Below, piece after piece: positions 17,497-27,006 of a stretch of 64,000 nt of DNA. Both the position numbers and the translations under genes were made by a program. This stretch comes from Paenibacillus_V sp046244365 (GTDB taxonomy: Bacteria; Bacillota; Bacilli; Paenibacillales; NBRC-103111). The DNA lies in the NCBI RefSeq assembly GCF_046244365.1, contig NZ_CP176395.1:6944001-7008000 (forward strand), in the 5' to 3' direction. Below the pieces are notes generated by a model. The model did not search any database, was not told where the DNA came from, and was given only the letters and a program-made list of their open reading frames with translations. Numbering within the stretch: position 1 is the stretch's first letter; each line of letters begins with the position of its first letter.

Positions 17497-18507
17497 TTAT
17501 AATTGAACTCGGCAAATGGAAGTGGATTCGCGAACGACAAGCTCCGGTTCGAGAAGCAGCGAACGATTTTTTTTCGCCGTTCCGTTCAACATGTTGAGCA
17601 GCAGTTGCACCGCTTGCACACCCATCTGCTTGATCGGCTGTCGAATCGTCGTTAGGCGCGGATGGATGCCGCCTGCGAACGACTGGTCGTCATAGCCGAT
17701 AACGGACACGTCCGACGGCACACGGTAGCCTTCATCCTGCAAAGCTTGAATGGCCCCCAGCGCAATGAAATCGTCGGCAGCGAACAACGCGGTCGGAACG
17801 CGCTTTTCGGAAATCCAAGCTTTGACGGCGTCGAACCCGTTGCGCAAACCGAACTCCGTATTCGCCATTGCGTACGGCATCAAACCGGCGTCGGCGAGCG
17901 CCGCTTCAAAGCCCCGCTTGCGCTCCTGCGCGCTCCTGTACAGCGCCGTGCCGCAAATATGCCCGATACGGGTATGACCAAGCTCGATCAAATGCTTAGT
18001 CGCCTCGTAACCGCCTTTATAATTGTCGACGTTCACCGTAGTAGCCTTCACATCTGCATTCTGGTTATCGATCAGCACGAAGGGAATTCGCTTTTTTCGC
18101 AGCTCCAGTACGTCGTTGTCCTCGTTTGTCGGAGAAAGCAGCATGACGCCGTCAACCCGATCCTCCTGAAACAGAAAGTTTCTCTGACGTCCGGTTTGGG
18201 AGTCGTCCTCCTTATGAACGGACAACGCCAGGAAGTACCCGTGCTCCTCTAGACTTTCGTTGACGGTTCGAACGACTCCATCGAATACCGTATCCTCCAG
18301 CGTTTCCAACGTTAATCCGATGACTCCCGTTTTGCCGCGAGCGAGACTGCGTGCCGCCGAATTCGGTCGGTAATCCAGCTCTTCGATAGCCTTCATGACT
18401 CTTTGGCGGTTTTTCTCGCGTACGGACGGCGCGTCGTTCAACACCCGAGACACGGTCACAACGGATAATCCGGACTTTTTCGCTACGTCGTATATGTTGA
18501 CTTTCAT
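17497..18507 (-). CDS. LacI-family transcriptional regulator
   Basis: 336 residues from the ATG after GAGGAG (18507). The N-terminal helix-turn-helix and hinge read NIYDVAKKSGLSVVTVSRVLNDAPSV and YRPNSAARSLA. The periplasmic-binding-like effector domain follows, with GVIGLTLETL, GHTRIGHICGT and DVSVIGYDDQSFAGGIHPRLTTIRQP. Neighbours are unrelated (a nucleotidyltransferase and a DUF402 protein), so the ligand cannot be inferred and the targets may lie elsewhere. Confidence 0.88.
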   Translation of the reverse strand: MKVNIYDVAKKSGLSVVTVSRVLNDAPSVREKNRQRVMKAIEELDYRPNSAARSLARGKTGVIGLTLETLEDTVFDGVVRTVNESLEEHGYFLALSVHKEDDSQTGRQRNFLFQEDRVDGVMLLSPTNEDNDVLELRKKRIPFVLIDNQNADVKATTVNVDNYKGGYEATKHLIELGHTRIGHICGTALYRSAQERKRGFEAALADAGLMPYAMANTEFGLRNGFDAVKAWISEKRVPTALFAADDFIALGAIQALQDEGYRVPSDVSVIGYDDQSFAGGIHPRLTTIRQPIKQMGVQAVQLLLNMLNGTAKKNRSLLLEPELVVRESTSICRVQL

Positions 18508-18641
18508 AGGTTCAAACTCCTCGAATGCGCGAATAATTGCCAATAAGCCAAGTATACACGCTTCCGCCTTTTATTTCTAAGAACCGGCCAGCGTATGCGG
18601 CAGCCCCTTGTTTCCAAAGCAGGATGAACAGTACCGTCCAA

Positions 18642-19187
18642 CTAGCTTGATAGCTTCGCAAGAAGCATTTGACGATGCGGTTCCGATAAGCTTAACAATT
18701 CGAATTTCTCCTCGGTGATCAGCTCTGTGAGCCTGCGGGCTTCATCACAAGCCTGGTTATAGCAATCATCGCTAATGGCACGATTCGATAATGCTTCTTC
18801 CAGTTCATCGGCATCCTTTTGAATGACTTCTCCTGAAGGCAGCACAATGAGATCTAAATACCAGTCATAAAACCAGGGTACCTTCCGTTCGTCTAGTCCA
18901 ACCTCCTGGCAAATATCGATGTACCACTGAACAATTTGTCCGGTTGAATCAAACATGGTCGTTACGGAATGTAACGAACCGATGGGAAAATGCTGCAGCC
19001 ACATATATCCCTCGTCCGCAAGACACTTTTTCTTATCTCCGTAGCGAGCGAATAACGGCTCCGTTACTTGATCGATTCTGATCAGCGTGATATAGCCTGT
19101 AAAGGATTCCGTCTCCACAAACTCCTGAGCATAAGCCCTCTTCGCTACGCGTTTCCAATCCGGCCGGTCGCCGTATTTCTTTTTCAA
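18642..19187 (-). CDS. DUF402 domain protein (nucleoside phosphatase-like fold)
   Basis: Family signature QWYIDICQEVG, PWFYDWYLDLIVLPSGEVIQKDADELEEAL. DUF402 proteins have a beta-barrel fold, and some are nucleoside di/triphosphatases. The start is taken as TTG at 19187 because GGAGGAG lies 6-7 nt before it and the protein then begins LKKKYGDRPDWKRV. The ATG-started frame from 19283 would add 32 atypical residues. 181 residues result. No operon partner is evident. Confidence 0.8.
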   Translation of the reverse strand: MKKKYGDRPDWKRVAKRAYAQEFVETESFTGYITLIRIDQVTEPLFARYGDKKKCLADEGYMWLQHFPIGSLHSVTTMFDSTGQIVQWYIDICQEVGLDERKVPWFYDWYLDLIVLPSGEVIQKDADELEEALSNRAISDDCYNQACDEARRLTELITEEKFELLSLSEPHRQMLLAKLSS

Positions 19188-19408
19188 TGACCGTCTCCTC
19201 CTGTAACATGTTATATTTCGATATTCAAAGAGAAAAGAAGATTGAGAGAGCTTTGATTTTCTGAAAATCCTCGTATCAGGCATAAATAGGGGAACATGCG
19301 TTCAGGCAATTGAGGCGAACATACGTTTTTACCGGTTGATGAAAAAGAGCGAGTCGTTTACGATTAGGCGACTGGATTCCATTTCTTGTATAGAGGAGTG
19401 ATTTTTGG

Positions 19409-20320
19409 ATGCAGCTTGCCGTTCATAACAACCATGCATCATTTGCCCCCCTGCTAACGCATGTAGAGCAAACCAGGTGTGCCGTTAAGGCTACTGCCGC
19501 CGCCGTTGTCGTCATTCAGAACGACCGAATTGTCGCCGAATGGTATTCCGGCTACCATCATGCCAAGACTGGAGCTAAGCCGGTGACGGCCGATTCACAG
19601 TTTAACGTTTATTCGATAAGAAAAACCCATATTGCGCTAGCCTTGGCACTCGCCGTTATTGAGGCCGGCTTGGATCTCGACACGCCGATTCATTCGTATA
19701 TAGACGATATTCCCGTAAACGAACTAGAGAAGATTACAATAAGAAACGTACTGACAAAGACCAAGCCTAAGTTTTTCGGACCGGAGAAGGTAGAAGGAGA
19801 AGGGTTGGCCGCCACAATCGTTAAGAAAGTTACAGGCAAAACGGTCGCGCAAATGATTACGGAGAAAGTACTTGAACCCCTGCAGATCAAGAAGACGGAA
19901 TGGGCTTCCGTACCGAAGGAAGACCTGGTATGCGACTTTACGGCCGGCGATGGCTATGCATCCGTTAGGTTGGAGTCTAACGAAGGGCATGAACGCAATC
20001 TCTATATGAGTGCCAAAGATCTTGCTTATTGGGGCTACCTGTATCTGAACGATGGTGTCGTGAACGGACAATGCATCATCCCGAAAGCCGTGTTCGATCT
20101 TTCCGAAAGACTTAGAACAGCGCCCGGCTATGCGGATAAACGGATTATGGGCTGGTATTACGGTGAGGATTCGTTTGAAGCCTTCGGAGCGACAGGATGC
20201 CATGTGGCAGTCATTCCGAAGTATAACGCCGTTGCCGTTAGGATGTACAACCGGTACGCGGATGAACATACGGGAACATTACTGAAGTGTCTGCAGCAAC
20301 ACGCAGCTAACATTCTGTAA
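19409..20320 (+). CDS. Beta-lactamase-family serine hydrolase, possibly internally deleted
   Basis: Class C beta-lactamase/DD-peptidase-like fold. The nucleophile motif SxxK is Ser69-Ile-Arg-Lys72 (NVYSIRKTH). Later conserved blocks are IVKKVTGKTVAQMI, MSAKDLAYWGYLYLNDGVVNG and GWYYG. The usual YxN motif expected between TIRNVLTKT and VTGK is not seen. The segment joining them (KPKFFGPEKVEGEGLAAT) is shorter than usual, so an internal in-frame deletion or strong divergence is possible. 303 residues, no signal peptide, so probably a cytoplasmic esterase-like enzyme. GAGGAG precedes the ATG. Confidence 0.7.
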   Translation: MQLAVHNNHASFAPLLTHVEQTRCAVKATAAAVVVIQNDRIVAEWYSGYHHAKTGAKPVTADSQFNVYSIRKTHIALALALAVIEAGLDLDTPIHSYIDDIPVNELEKITIRNVLTKTKPKFFGPEKVEGEGLAATIVKKVTGKTVAQMITEKVLEPLQIKKTEWASVPKEDLVCDFTAGDGYASVRLESNEGHERNLYMSAKDLAYWGYLYLNDGVVNGQCIIPKAVFDLSERLRTAPGYADKRIMGWYYGEDSFEAFGATGCHVAVIPKYNAVAVRMYNRYADEHTGTLLKCLQQHAANIL

Positions 20321-20390
20321 CTCAAGGTCCTGCTAATTCCCTTGCCTCAGGCTGACGTCTCCACGCAGTCCTCGCCGGAGATTTACTCTT

Positions 20391-20591
20391 TCACTTCTTG
20401 GATCTTGTAAGCAAATAGGCCGTTAAAAAGGACAGCTGGATGGAAATTACCATGCACATAATCGCCGTATTATCGCCGCCGCGGGGGTTCAGCAGTCCGC
20501 TTAGGAGAAGAAAGGCTATGACGGATAGAACGAGCAACCCCAAGAAAACTCCAATGAATCTTACTGTTCGTTCACCCTTTTGATTGACCAT
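20391..20591 (-). CDS. Small two-helix membrane protein, 66 aa
   Basis: GGAGG five nt before the ATG at 20591 supports this start. The product has a short basic N terminus (VNQKGERTVR), helix 1 (FIGVFLGLLVLSVIAFLLLS), a loop with NPRGGDN, helix 2 (AIMCMVISIQLSFLTAYLL) and a basic tail TRSKK. Not recognised as a family. It sits between the serine hydrolase and the sialic-acid operon terminator. Confidence 0.6.
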   Translation of the reverse strand: MVNQKGERTVRFIGVFLGLLVLSVIAFLLLSGLLNPRGGDNTAIMCMVISIQLSFLTAYLLTRSKK

Positions 20592-20749
20592 GAATACCTC
20601 CAGCCATGACTGCCTAGCAGATAAGCTGCGGCCAGTCGTAATTTGATTACCTCTCCCGCTGATAAGGAATATCCAACTAGTTCCAATAGACGATATCCCT
20701 ATATATTCACCCCGCATGCATGTTTTTCCTGTTTGAGGGCATCACACGC

Positions 20750-20794
20750 AAAAAAACGCAGCAGATGCCGGGAACCCCCTGCATCTTGCTGCGT
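20750..20794 (-). terminator. Terminator of the nan/ABC operon
   Basis: On the minus strand ACGCAGCAAGATGCAG pairs imperfectly with GCATCTGCTGCGT, followed by seven T, 50 nt after the N-acetylneuraminate lyase stop. Confidence 0.85.
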
Positions 20795-20844
20795 CTCGTT
20801 CATTAAACTTTACATGCCGCAACAACCGTCATTTCATAAACCGG

Positions 20845-21738
20845 CTACAGCAAGAAACCGGTCTGCTCGGCAAACAGCCGAATTTGCGTACGCTCTTCCT
20901 CCGTCAGCTGTTGAATCGGCTTTCTCGGCAGTCCTGCGTCGATGCCCTGCAGCCTCAAAATTTCCCGCTCGAACGCGATGAAATCGTATTTGAGCAACTC
21001 GGCGATGACGCGGTTCGCCTTCGCTTGCAAGGCCCGGGCCTCGTCCCATTTCCCTTCGCGGAAGCTCAGGTACAGCTCTCCGAATAAGGCCGGCATGATG
21101 TTGTACGTGCTCCCGATCGCGCCGCAGCAGCCGACGGCGAGTCCCGCAAGCAAGCATTCGTCCGGCCCGTTGAACACGAGGAAATCGGGACCGCATGCTT
21201 CCAGCAGCTGCTGAAGCTCGAACGTGTCCTTGGACGTAAACTTGACGCCGATGATGTTCTCTTCCTTCGATAACTCCTCATAGAAGCGAACCGTAGACTG
21301 TACGCCCGTCATGGCGGGGAAATGGTAGAGAATGAGCGGAATGTCCGCCGCGTTCGCGATGTCGAGGTAATGCCCGCGAACCTGCTCCGGGCCATGCTTG
21401 TAGTAGAACGGCGCAACCGCCGATACCGCGTCCGCTCCCGCTTGCGCGGCATGCTTCGTCAACTCGAGGCAGGTAGCCGTATCCATCGCGCCTACGTGGG
21501 CAATGACCGGTACGGCTCCCCGTACCTCGTCCACGACTATCTCAAGAAAGGCTTCGCGTTCGGCGACGGACTGCAGGAAGCCTTCCCCCGTGCTGCCGCT
21601 TAAGTAAAAGCCGTTCACCCGTTCGTTCAACAGGTGGCGGACAAGCTTGCGGGTCGCCGGTTCGCTGATCGCGCCCGATCCGTCGTAAGGCGTAATCAAG
21701 GCGGGGATGATCCCGCTAAATGGATGTGATGCAGGCAT
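20845..21738 (-). CDS. nanA: N-acetylneuraminate lyase (DapA/NanA superfamily)
   Basis: Class I aldolase that splits sialic acid into N-acetylmannosamine and pyruvate. The carboxylate-binding loop is GSTGEGFLQS (from residue 48), the form found in sialic-acid lyases rather than GTTGE of dihydrodipicolinate synthases. Schiff-base Lys166 is in GVKFTS and Tyr138 in ILYHFPAMTG. 297 residues. It is the last gene of the operon encoding the ABC importer upstream, and a sialidase-like gene lies 7 kb away, which supports the assignment. Related 2-keto acid aldolases of the superfamily cannot be wholly excluded. Confidence 0.85.
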   Translation of the reverse strand: MPASHPFSGIIPALITPYDGSGAISEPATRKLVRHLLNERVNGFYLSGSTGEGFLQSVAEREAFLEIVVDEVRGAVPVIAHVGAMDTATCLELTKHAAQAGADAVSAVAPFYYKHGPEQVRGHYLDIANAADIPLILYHFPAMTGVQSTVRFYEELSKEENIIGVKFTSKDTFELQQLLEACGPDFLVFNGPDECLLAGLAVGCCGAIGSTYNIMPALFGELYLSFREGKWDEARALQAKANRVIAELLKYDFIAFEREILRLQGIDAGLPRKPIQQLTEEERTQIRLFAEQTGFLL

Positions 21739-21822
21739 TCGTTTTCGCTCCTCTTCTTAATCCCGTTTCATTCAATGGGTTTCTATATCGCCAGCCGGCC
21801 GGTGACACCGAACGGCCCAGCC

Positions 21823-22662
21823 TTATCCTTTTACGCTGCCGGCCGTCAAGCCCTCCACAAGGAACTTCTGAATCACGGAGAAGATGACGATAATCGGCAG
21901 TACGATAATGACGCCGCTAGCCAAAATCCCGCCCCAATTCGTCTGGCCCATGCTGTCCATGACTTCGGCGATGCCGACCTGTACCGTCTTGGCGTCCAGC
22001 GAGTTGGTGAAGATGAGGGAGTATTGATAATCGTTCCATCCCAAAATAAAGCTGTACAAGCTGACCGCGACCAGTCCGGGCGCCGCTAGCGGCACTACAA
22101 TACGGCTTAGCGTCTGAAATTTCGTCGCGCCGTCGATCAGAGCCGCCTCTTCGAGGTCGATCGGAATGACCTTGAAAAATCCGCTCATGATCCATACCCC
22201 GACCGGAATCGTCATCGTCCCGTATATGAGCACCAGCAGCGTTTTGGTATTCAGCAGACTGAGGGCCGACGCGACCTTGTACCACGGGATCATAATGATC
22301 GGTCCTTGAATCATCTGCGCCAGGACAAGCAGCACCAGGATCAGCTTAATGCCGGGCACCCGGTACCTGGCCAAGCCGTATCCGCTGATGCAAGCGACGA
22401 TGCCCGTAAGCAGGGCGGTGACGGTGCAAGCGATCGCGGAGTTGGCGAGCAGCTTGCCGAGGTGCATCCCGCTTTTGCCCAGCGCCCAGGCGTAATGCTC
22501 GAAAGTAAGCGGGTTGATAAGCCATGTCGGCTTTGCCGCGAAAATGGCCTCCTTCTCCTTGAACGTCGTATCGAGCAGCCACATAAAAGGGAGAAGCGTA
22601 AACGCCATTAGTACAAACAGGCTTGCGTATTTCCAAGTTCTCGCCCAGTTGGTTTCTTTCAT
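21823..22662 (-). CDS. Sugar ABC transporter permease (MalG type)
   Basis: Inner-membrane component of a carbohydrate importer. The 279 residues hold six predicted helices and the EAA loop that contacts the ATPase (EAALIDGATKFQTLSRIVVPLAAPG). The gene follows the MalF-type permease by 8 bp and precedes nanA. No ATP-binding subunit is encoded in the cluster. As in many Firmicutes, a shared MsmX-type ATPase probably serves it. Confidence 0.9.
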   Translation of the reverse strand: MKETNWARTWKYASLFVLMAFTLLPFMWLLDTTFKEKEAIFAAKPTWLINPLTFEHYAWALGKSGMHLGKLLANSAIACTVTALLTGIVACISGYGLARYRVPGIKLILVLLVLAQMIQGPIIMIPWYKVASALSLLNTKTLLVLIYGTMTIPVGVWIMSGFFKVIPIDLEEAALIDGATKFQTLSRIVVPLAAPGLVAVSLYSFILGWNDYQYSLIFTNSLDAKTVQVGIAEVMDSMGQTNWGGILASGVIIVLPIIVIFSVIQKFLVEGLTAGSVKG

Positions 22663-22670
22663 GCTTCACC

Positions 22671-23573
22671 TCAAGTATTGTCTTTGCCGAACAGTCCGGC
22701 GTACACGGCGATAATCGCAAGCACGATCAGCATCGACAGCGTGCCGACTGCGGCGCCCTTGCCCAAATCCAAATATACGAAAGCATGCGTATACAGATAG
22801 GTCGGCAAAATGCTGGTCGCATAGCCGGGGCCTCCGTTCGTAAGCGCCCAAATCATTTCGAATTTGGTCCAGGAGCCGATGATCGACACCATCCCGGTGA
22901 CGTACATGATCGGCTTCAGCAGCGGCAGCGTAACGAAGCGGAACCGCTGCCATGCCGTGGCGCCGTCGATATGGGCCGCCTCCTTCATCTCGCCCGATAT
23001 GCCCTGCAAGCCGGAAAGCATCATCAGCGTAATATAGGGGAAGCCTTTCCACGTCGACGTAAGCAGCAGCGCCGGCCACACCCAGAAGGCGTCTCCCAGC
23101 CAAACGATGTTGTCCTGCAGCACGTGAAGCAGCTTCAAATATTCGTTCATCAAGCCATACTGCCCGTCGTAAATCCACTTCCAGACGATGCCGACGATGA
23201 CGACCGGCGACACCCAAGGAACCATGAGCAGCCCGCGCCATAATCCCCTCAGCCGCAGCTTCCGGTTAAGAATCATGGCCGCCGGTACGGCGAGCAGAAA
23301 CTGAAGGATCATGGAGCCGAAAACCCAAAGCAGGCTGTTGCGGAAAATGCTCCAGAAATGACCGTCGGCCGTCAGCAGCTCCTTATAGTTGCCGAGCCCG
23401 GCGAACGTCATCCCCTTTCCCTGCAGCAGGGAATAATCGAAAAAGCTGAGCCGAATCGTTTCGAACAGCGGATAAAATTGAAAAATGACGATGTATAAAA
23501 CAACCGGCGACAGCAGCAAATAGCCGAAAGCCATCTGTTTGCGCTGTGCCAAGGTCACGGTGGCGTCTTTCAC
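22671..23573 (-). CDS. Sugar ABC transporter permease (MalF type)
   Basis: 300 residues from a GTG at 23573 with AGGAGG 7 nt upstream. Starting at 23633 would add a proline/arginine-rich tail without a ribosome-binding site. Six helices and the EAA loop (KEAAHIDGATAWQRFRFVTLPLLKP) identify it. It pairs with the MalG-type permease directly downstream to form the import channel for the ligand of the binding protein encoded upstream. Confidence 0.9.
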   Translation of the reverse strand: MKDATVTLAQRKQMAFGYLLLSPVVLYIVIFQFYPLFETIRLSFFDYSLLQGKGMTFAGLGNYKELLTADGHFWSIFRNSLLWVFGSMILQFLLAVPAAMILNRKLRLRGLWRGLLMVPWVSPVVIVGIVWKWIYDGQYGLMNEYLKLLHVLQDNIVWLGDAFWVWPALLLTSTWKGFPYITLMMLSGLQGISGEMKEAAHIDGATAWQRFRFVTLPLLKPIMYVTGMVSIIGSWTKFEMIWALTNGGPGYATSILPTYLYTHAFVYLDLGKGAAVGTLSMLIVLAIIAVYAGLFGKDNT

Positions 23574-23672
23574 TTGCCGTCCTCCTGTCCGAACCGGCGA
23601 ACGCCGGGAGCGGGCCGCCTGCGGCCTGCGCAAGCGGCGTCGCTGCTCCCGCTGGCGAACGCACGCATCTAG

Positions 23673-25022
23673 TTATTTGCTTTTATACTTCTCCTTCACT
23701 TTGTCGATGCCGTCCTTGATCGCCTTGTACGCTTCCTCGGCGGTCATTTTGTCCAGCAGGTACTTGGCCATCTGCTCCTGGAAGATCGTTTCCATTTCGG
23801 GTTGTCCCACAATCGTGGCCATTTGGACGCCGTTCTTGGCGAGAATGCCGTTCATATCCTGCAAAATGCGTTTATGCCCGTCAATCGATTTCGGGAATAC
23901 CGCCTCCGCCTTTTTGACGATATCGTCCAGGCTGGCGTTTTTGACGGCCGTTACGTTGATCGTGGCGGCTTGCGTCGTGTTGAATTCCGGCGACGACCAT
24001 TCTTCGATCAGCCTCCATACGACTTCTTTGTTTTTGCTGCCCTTGAACATGCCGACGCCTACGCTCGAAACCGGAGCTTGCGCCTTATCGCCGGATGGCC
24101 CCTTCGGATAAGCGATCGCCCGCGTTACCTTAAGAATTTCCGGGTTGATGCTGTACGAGTTGGCGGAGAAATACGTCCCTGCCGGCGTCATGCCCACCTC
24201 TTCGTTGCTGAACGCGCGGAACGCTTCGGGAGCGCCCCAGGTCGTATGCGCTTTCGGCTGGTACGGCTCCAGCTTCTTGAAATGCTCCAGCGTTTCCACG
24301 TACTTCTTCTTCGCCGCTTCGCTTGTATCGTCAAGCAGCAGCCCGTTGCTGTAACCGGCCGTGAACGGTCCGCGGAAGGCGAAGCGGGCGACGCCGAGCG
24401 GATAGCCGTAGCCGTATTTCCCGTCCTTCGTCATGAGCTGGGCGGCTTTCTCCACGTCGGCCCACGTCTGGAGCTGCTCCAGCTTCATGCCCGCGTTGTT
24501 GAGCATTTTTTCGTTGACCATCAGCGTGAAGGAATTGGCCAAGTTCGGAATGGAATAAATCTTGTCGCCTACCATCGAATATTCCAGCGTACCCGGAAGG
24601 AAGTCCTCTTTCTTCAAAGCGGTTCCCTTCCTGCCGATGTAAGGAGACAAATCCTCCAGTCCGTTCATCTGCACCAGATTCGTCACGTCCTGCGTCATCG
24701 TCATATCCGGAAAATCGTTCGAGGCGAGCATGACGGACAGCTTCTTCTCCATGTCCTGCCACGACAAGTACATGTATTCGATATTGACGCCCGGGTACTT
24801 CTCTTTCATCTTCGATTTGAACTGCTCGGCCAGCACCTTCTCCGCCTCGGACGTCCCCGGGAAAATAAAGCGGACATCCGCCTTCACCGTCTTCCAGTCC
24901 ACGGTATTGGGGGTTTCTTCCGCCGTCTTTTTCTCTCCTGCGCCGCCGCAGCCCGCCAGCAGCAAGCTTAGCGATAAAGCCCCCGCCATTGCGGAAACTC
25001 CATATTTTTTGAACCGGTTCAT
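23673..25022 (-). CDS. Extracellular solute-binding lipoprotein of a sugar ABC importer
   Basis: 449 residues with a lipoprotein signal (SLLLAGCGG, Cys25), so the protein is tethered outside the membrane. The mature part is a type-1 binding protein of the carbohydrate class: VRFIFPGTSEAEKVLAEQFKSK, MYLSWQDMEKKLSVMLASNDFPDM, and a C-terminal QEQMAKYLLDKMTAEEAYKAIKDG. First gene of the operon binding protein, permease, permease, nanA, divergent from a YesM/YesN-like regulatory pair. The ligand is likely sialic acid or a sialo-oligosaccharide by context only. Confidence 0.9.
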   Translation of the reverse strand: MNRFKKYGVSAMAGALSLSLLLAGCGGAGEKKTAEETPNTVDWKTVKADVRFIFPGTSEAEKVLAEQFKSKMKEKYPGVNIEYMYLSWQDMEKKLSVMLASNDFPDMTMTQDVTNLVQMNGLEDLSPYIGRKGTALKKEDFLPGTLEYSMVGDKIYSIPNLANSFTLMVNEKMLNNAGMKLEQLQTWADVEKAAQLMTKDGKYGYGYPLGVARFAFRGPFTAGYSNGLLLDDTSEAAKKKYVETLEHFKKLEPYQPKAHTTWGAPEAFRAFSNEEVGMTPAGTYFSANSYSINPEILKVTRAIAYPKGPSGDKAQAPVSSVGVGMFKGSKNKEVVWRLIEEWSSPEFNTTQAATINVTAVKNASLDDIVKKAEAVFPKSIDGHKRILQDMNGILAKNGVQMATIVGQPEMETIFQEQMAKYLLDKMTAEEAYKAIKDGIDKVKEKYKSK

Positions 25023-25206
25023 CGTGACCCCTCCTTGTAGGTTTCGGAAACAAATTCATCGTAACGGATAAGCGAACCCCGCAACAAGGAGACAAAATCA
25101 AGAATTGGCGGATTAAATTTAGATGTTGCCGCCTCCCTCTTCCGCCTTCGCCTGCCGCGTTTTATAATAAAACCAGCCCGAGAATCCTTCATCCCAAGGA
25201 GAGCCT

Positions 25207-27006
25207 ATGCTTCCATTCGCCAAGCTGCAAACCAAAATGCTGGTCTCCTTCTTGACGCTCGTCCTCGTACCCGTGATCGCCATCGGGACCTTCTCTTATT
25301 TGATCGCAACCCGCTTTCTGGAGAAGCAGACGCTGCAGAACCAAGCGCAAACCGTTCGCCTGACCGCAGGCAATATCAAGGGCATGCTCGACGACGCGAC
25401 CGATCTCTCTTCCTATATCGTGCAGAACGAAACGATTCAGACGCTGCTCAGTCAACCCGATCCGTCTGCCGCCGATACCCAAAAGGCGATTTTCAATTAC
25501 GTCTCCAATTTGAAGCAGGCCAAAACCTATATCTCGTTTCTCATTCTATATGGGGAGAACAACTTTCTGTTCCGCGACTTTTCGCAATATTACCGGCAGG
25601 TGGTGCCTTACGACGATTTCAAGGAATCCCCGCTGTACGTCGCCGCAGCCGCCCGCAGCGGTCAGCCCCATTGGGACTATTCGGGGGATCCGTTGTTTAT
25701 TTTCGGCCAAAATTACGACGACATCGTCTTGAACCGGCTGATCGTAAGCATGTACGATGCCGATAAAAAGCTGGGGATGTTCTTCCTCGGCGTGAAACGG
25801 GATGCGATGAAAAGCCTCATTCAGGACGTGCAAATCAACCAGACGACGAATTTGCTGCTGTTCGACGACAATTATCACTTGATCGCCAGCAAGTTCGACG
25901 ATATGGCCGTCAGCAATCGGCTGAAGAACAACGTAGGCGAAATCAAACGGCTACAGCGCACCGACGAAACGTTCGAATACGCGATCGGCAAAAAAAAATA
26001 TTTGGCCGCAAGCAGCGCCATAGCGCCGTACGATTGGACCGTCGTCAGCCTGACGCCGATGGAGGACATCCGCAGGCAGCACGGCATCATGCTCAGCACG
26101 ACCGTCGTGCTGTCGCTTTCGCTGATCCTCGTGGCGGTCGCGCTTTCCGTCGTGCTCTCGCGCGGCATCACCTCTCCGATCAAACGGCTGTTGAAGTCGA
26201 TGAACAGCTTCAAGCTCGGACAGCCGCACCCCGAGCTGACCGTCCGGTCGCAAGACGAAATCGGGCACCTGACGCAGAAGTACAACGAAATGGTGCACGA
26301 CTTGAACGACCTGATCGAGAAGGTGTACATCAGCCAAACGAATCAGCGCATGATCGAGCTGCGGACGCTGCAGGCGCAGATCGAGCCGCATTTTCTGTAC
26401 AATACGCTCGACTATATTTTCTTCAACGCCAAGATCAACGGGGACGACCGGACCGCACAGGTGGTGCACTCCCTCAGCGAATTATTCCGGCTCTCGCTCA
26501 ACAAGGGCGAGGACTTCTACAAGCTGGAGAACGAAATCAAGCAAATTCAGGCTTACGTCAACATCCAGCATGCGCGGTTCCCGAACCGGTTTATTCCCGT
26601 ATACGACATCGACCCGGCGATCGGCGGCTACTATACGATGAAGCTGCTGCTGCAGCCCATCGTCGAGAATGCGATCCTGCATGCCTTCGAGCCGGCCGGG
26701 GAACGGCAGGGACTCTTGTCGATCCGCGGCCATCTTACGGACGATGCCATCGAATGGAACGTGCAGGACAACGGCTGCGGCATGACGGCGGAGCAGGTCG
26801 GGCAGCTGCTGCACATCCCATCGCGGAGCACGGGAGGATACGGGCTGCGCAATGTGAACGAACGGCTGCAGATGATGTTCGGGCAGCCTTACGCGCTGCA
26901 AATTGACAGCCGTCCAGGCTTCGGTACGACCGTCACCGTGCGGATCCCCATCATCCTAGACGAAGAACAATGGAGGCGCCTCTATGAAAATCATGGCCAT
27001 CGATGA
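25207..27006 (+). CDS. YesM-type sensor histidine kinase
   Basis: 599 residues. A membrane helix at 10-32, an extracellular sensor (about 33-295), a second helix near 295-318, then a HAMP linker (SRGITSPIKRLLKSM). The His_kinase motif ends in QIEPHFLYNTLDYIFF with phospho-acceptor His395. An HATPase domain follows with VENAILHAFEP, DNGCGM and STGGYGLRNVNERL. It overlaps the response-regulator gene by 23 nt. The pair is divergent from the ABC operon and probably induces it in response to its sugar. TATAAT at 25163-25168 is a plausible -10. Confidence 0.92.
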   Translation: MLPFAKLQTKMLVSFLTLVLVPVIAIGTFSYLIATRFLEKQTLQNQAQTVRLTAGNIKGMLDDATDLSSYIVQNETIQTLLSQPDPSAADTQKAIFNYVSNLKQAKTYISFLILYGENNFLFRDFSQYYRQVVPYDDFKESPLYVAAAARSGQPHWDYSGDPLFIFGQNYDDIVLNRLIVSMYDADKKLGMFFLGVKRDAMKSLIQDVQINQTTNLLLFDDNYHLIASKFDDMAVSNRLKNNVGEIKRLQRTDETFEYAIGKKKYLAASSAIAPYDWTVVSLTPMEDIRRQHGIMLSTTVVLSLSLILVAVALSVVLSRGITSPIKRLLKSMNSFKLGQPHPELTVRSQDEIGHLTQKYNEMVHDLNDLIEKVYISQTNQRMIELRTLQAQIEPHFLYNTLDYIFFNAKINGDDRTAQVVHSLSELFRLSLNKGEDFYKLENEIKQIQAYVNIQHARFPNRFIPVYDIDPAIGGYYTMKLLLQPIVENAILHAFEPAGERQGLLSIRGHLTDDAIEWNVQDNGCGMTAEQVGQLLHIPSRSTGGYGLRNVNERLQMMFGQPYALQIDSRPGFGTTVTVRIPIILDEEQWRRLYENHGHR

